From Deltaproteobacteria bacterium (GTDB taxonomy: Bacteria > Desulfobacterota > Desulfobulbia > Desulfobulbales > UBA5123), in assembly GCA_021788685.1 (NCBI GenBank), contig JAJYKH010000108.1:1-8039 (forward strand): a stretch of 8,039 bases of DNA. The letters run 5' to 3'. This document shows positions 6,910 through 8,039 of this stretch, one piece after another. The translations under genes and the position numbers were made by a program. The stretch's first letter is position 1, and every line of letters begins with the position of its first letter. The notes under the pieces are model-generated. The model was not told where the DNA came from and did not search any database. It saw only the letters and a list, made by a program, of their open reading frames with translations.

Positions 6910-8039
6910 ATGAAAACCGATGAATCCAGAAGACCGCCGGACCGTTTCCCGAAGTCTTTGGCCGGTTCCTGGCGCCTGGGACTGGCGGTGGCGGTTGGCG
7001 TGGGTATGGGTTGGCTTTGTCCGCTGGGCTGTGCGCCGCCCCACCAGTCGCTGAACTATTCGCTGATGAGCCAGGCCTGGGATACCATTGAAAACCACTA
7101 CATGGATCGTTCCGCGGTGAAGCCTCTCCCGGCCACTTATGGGGCCATCCAAGGAATGGTGGCTTCATTGGGCGACACCGGCCACAGCACATTCCTGAGC
7201 CCCGAGATGGTGAAGGAATTGAAGATCACCGTGCACGGCGAGCTCAAAGGAATTGGGATCAAGATTCAATCCCGGCAAGGACATGTGGTGATTGTCGCAC
7301 CTATCGACGGCTCCCCTGCGCAGCGGGCCGGGCTGCGTTCCGGCGACATCATCCTCAAAGTATCCGGCCAAGACATCACGGGTTGGCCGATTACCAAAGT
7401 AGAGCAGCAGATCTCCGGGCCGCCGGGCACGAAAGTCACCCTTTCGGTCCTGAGCCCGCGCACGGGCCACATCCGCGAAGTCACCGTCACCCGGGCCACG
7501 ATCAAGCTGCACAATGTGACCTGGCGCCGGCTGCCGGGAACTGACATGGTCCATTTACGCATTTCCAGCTTTGACGGCGGTGTTGCCGAAGATTTCGCCA
7601 AAGCGCTGGTCGAGATTCGGAAACAGAAGGTAGGCGGCATTATTCTGGATCTTCGTAACAATCCCGGCGGTGTGCTCGATGAAGGGGTCAGGGTGGCAAG
7701 CCAATTCCTGCACGGTGGCAACGTATTGCTGGTGAAGAATGCCAAAGGCCACATTCATCCCGTGGCGGTAAAGCCTGGCGGTATGATGACGGATGTGCCG
7801 ATGGTTGTGCTGGTCAACCTGGGTACAGCCAGCGCCTCGGAAATCGTAGCAGGAGCTTTGCGAGACCGGCACCGGGCACCCCTGGTCGGCGAAACCACAT
7901 TTGGCACCGGCACGGTGCTCGGGGAATTTCGTCTGGCTGACGGATCAGCCTTGCTGTTGGCAGTCGAGGAGTGGCTCACTCCGGACGGGCATTCGTTCTG
8001 GCACAAAGGCATCACCCCGAAATACCAGGTCGCCAGATC
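6910..8039 (+). CDS. S41 family (C-terminal processing protease-like) protein with PDZ domain, 3' end beyond the window; catalytic Lys replaced by Thr
   Basis: The reading frame is open from ATG 6910 to the window edge (376 full codons), so the C-terminus is missing. A TGA in the same frame at 6898 makes ATG 6910 the first possible start; its Shine-Dalgarno is poor. Residues 1-15 are charged, and about 20-40 form a hydrophobic export segment ending PLGC-APP, a non-standard lipobox-like site. An N-terminal helical region (about 50-108) holds GMVASLGDTGHSTFLSPE. The PDZ domain spans about 111-195 (GIGIKI, AGLRSGDIILKVSG). The S41 core follows, with LRNNPGG and GTASASEIVAGAL, in which Ser308 matches the known catalytic serine. 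The usual FGKGTVQ is FGTGTVL here: the lysine expected 25 residues after the serine is Thr333, and the glutamine is Leu337. The family cleaves C-terminal tails of periplasmic proteins with a Ser-Lys dyad, so activity is doubtful. Codon use is less GC-biased than in the DUF748 gene. Confidence 0.88.
   Translation, partial: MKTDESRRPPDRFPKSLAGSWRLGLAVAVGVGMGWLCPLGCAPPHQSLNYSLMSQAWDTIENHYMDRSAVKPLPATYGAIQGMVASLGDTGHSTFLSPEMVKELKITVHGELKGIGIKIQSRQGHVVIVAPIDGSPAQRAGLRSGDIILKVSGQDITGWPITKVEQQISGPPGTKVTLSVLSPRTGHIREVTVTRATIKLHNVTWRRLPGTDMVHLRISSFDGGVAEDFAKALVEIRKQKVGGIILDLRNNPGGVLDEGVRVASQFLHGGNVLLVKNAKGHIHPVAVKPGGMMTDVPMVVLVNLGTASASEIVAGALRDRHRAPLVGETTFGTGTVLGEFRLADGSALLLAVEEWLTPDGHSFWHKGITPKYQVAR

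Overview
The window is GC-rich and protein-dense, with every supported gene on the + strand. The proteins point to a Gram-negative bacterium: a very large AsmA-like/DUF748 envelope protein, an ArnT-type lipid A glycosyltransferase and an exported PDZ protease of family S41. The combination of high GC and a giant DUF748 protein recalls the Desulfuromonadia (Geobacter relatives), but this placement is inference from protein style and not a sequence match.

Layout: (1) 80-3643, a 1187-residue DUF748/AsmA-like protein starting at TTG with a strong Shine-Dalgarno, closed by a good intrinsic terminator at 3673-3700. (2) 3644-3957, a gene-free and less GC-rich gap. (3) 3958-4716, a small polytopic membrane protein of the COG4705 type, built from four copies of one motif. 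(4) 4782-6473, an ArnT-family glycosyltransferase without the rest of an arn operon. (5) 6514-6650, a broken, frameshifted copy of the last ~50 codons of the DUF748 gene. (6) 6651-6909, a non-coding leader with a sigma70-like promoter whose -10 box lies in an inverted repeat. (7) 6910 to the right edge, an S41 C-terminal-processing-protease-like protein, cut by the window, in which the usual catalytic lysine is threonine.

Functionally most of the window concerns the cell envelope: DUF748 (inner-membrane anchored, periplasmic, probably lipid or outer-membrane traffic), ArnT (periplasmic-face sugar transfer to lipid A) and the exported S41 protein. The main structural observation is that the true 3' end of the DUF748 gene and its decayed copy are direct repeats bracketing the COG4705-arnT pair, so the pair looks inserted between, or left behind by rearrangement of, two DUF748 copies. 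I found no tRNA, rRNA, CRISPR array, transposase or integrase.
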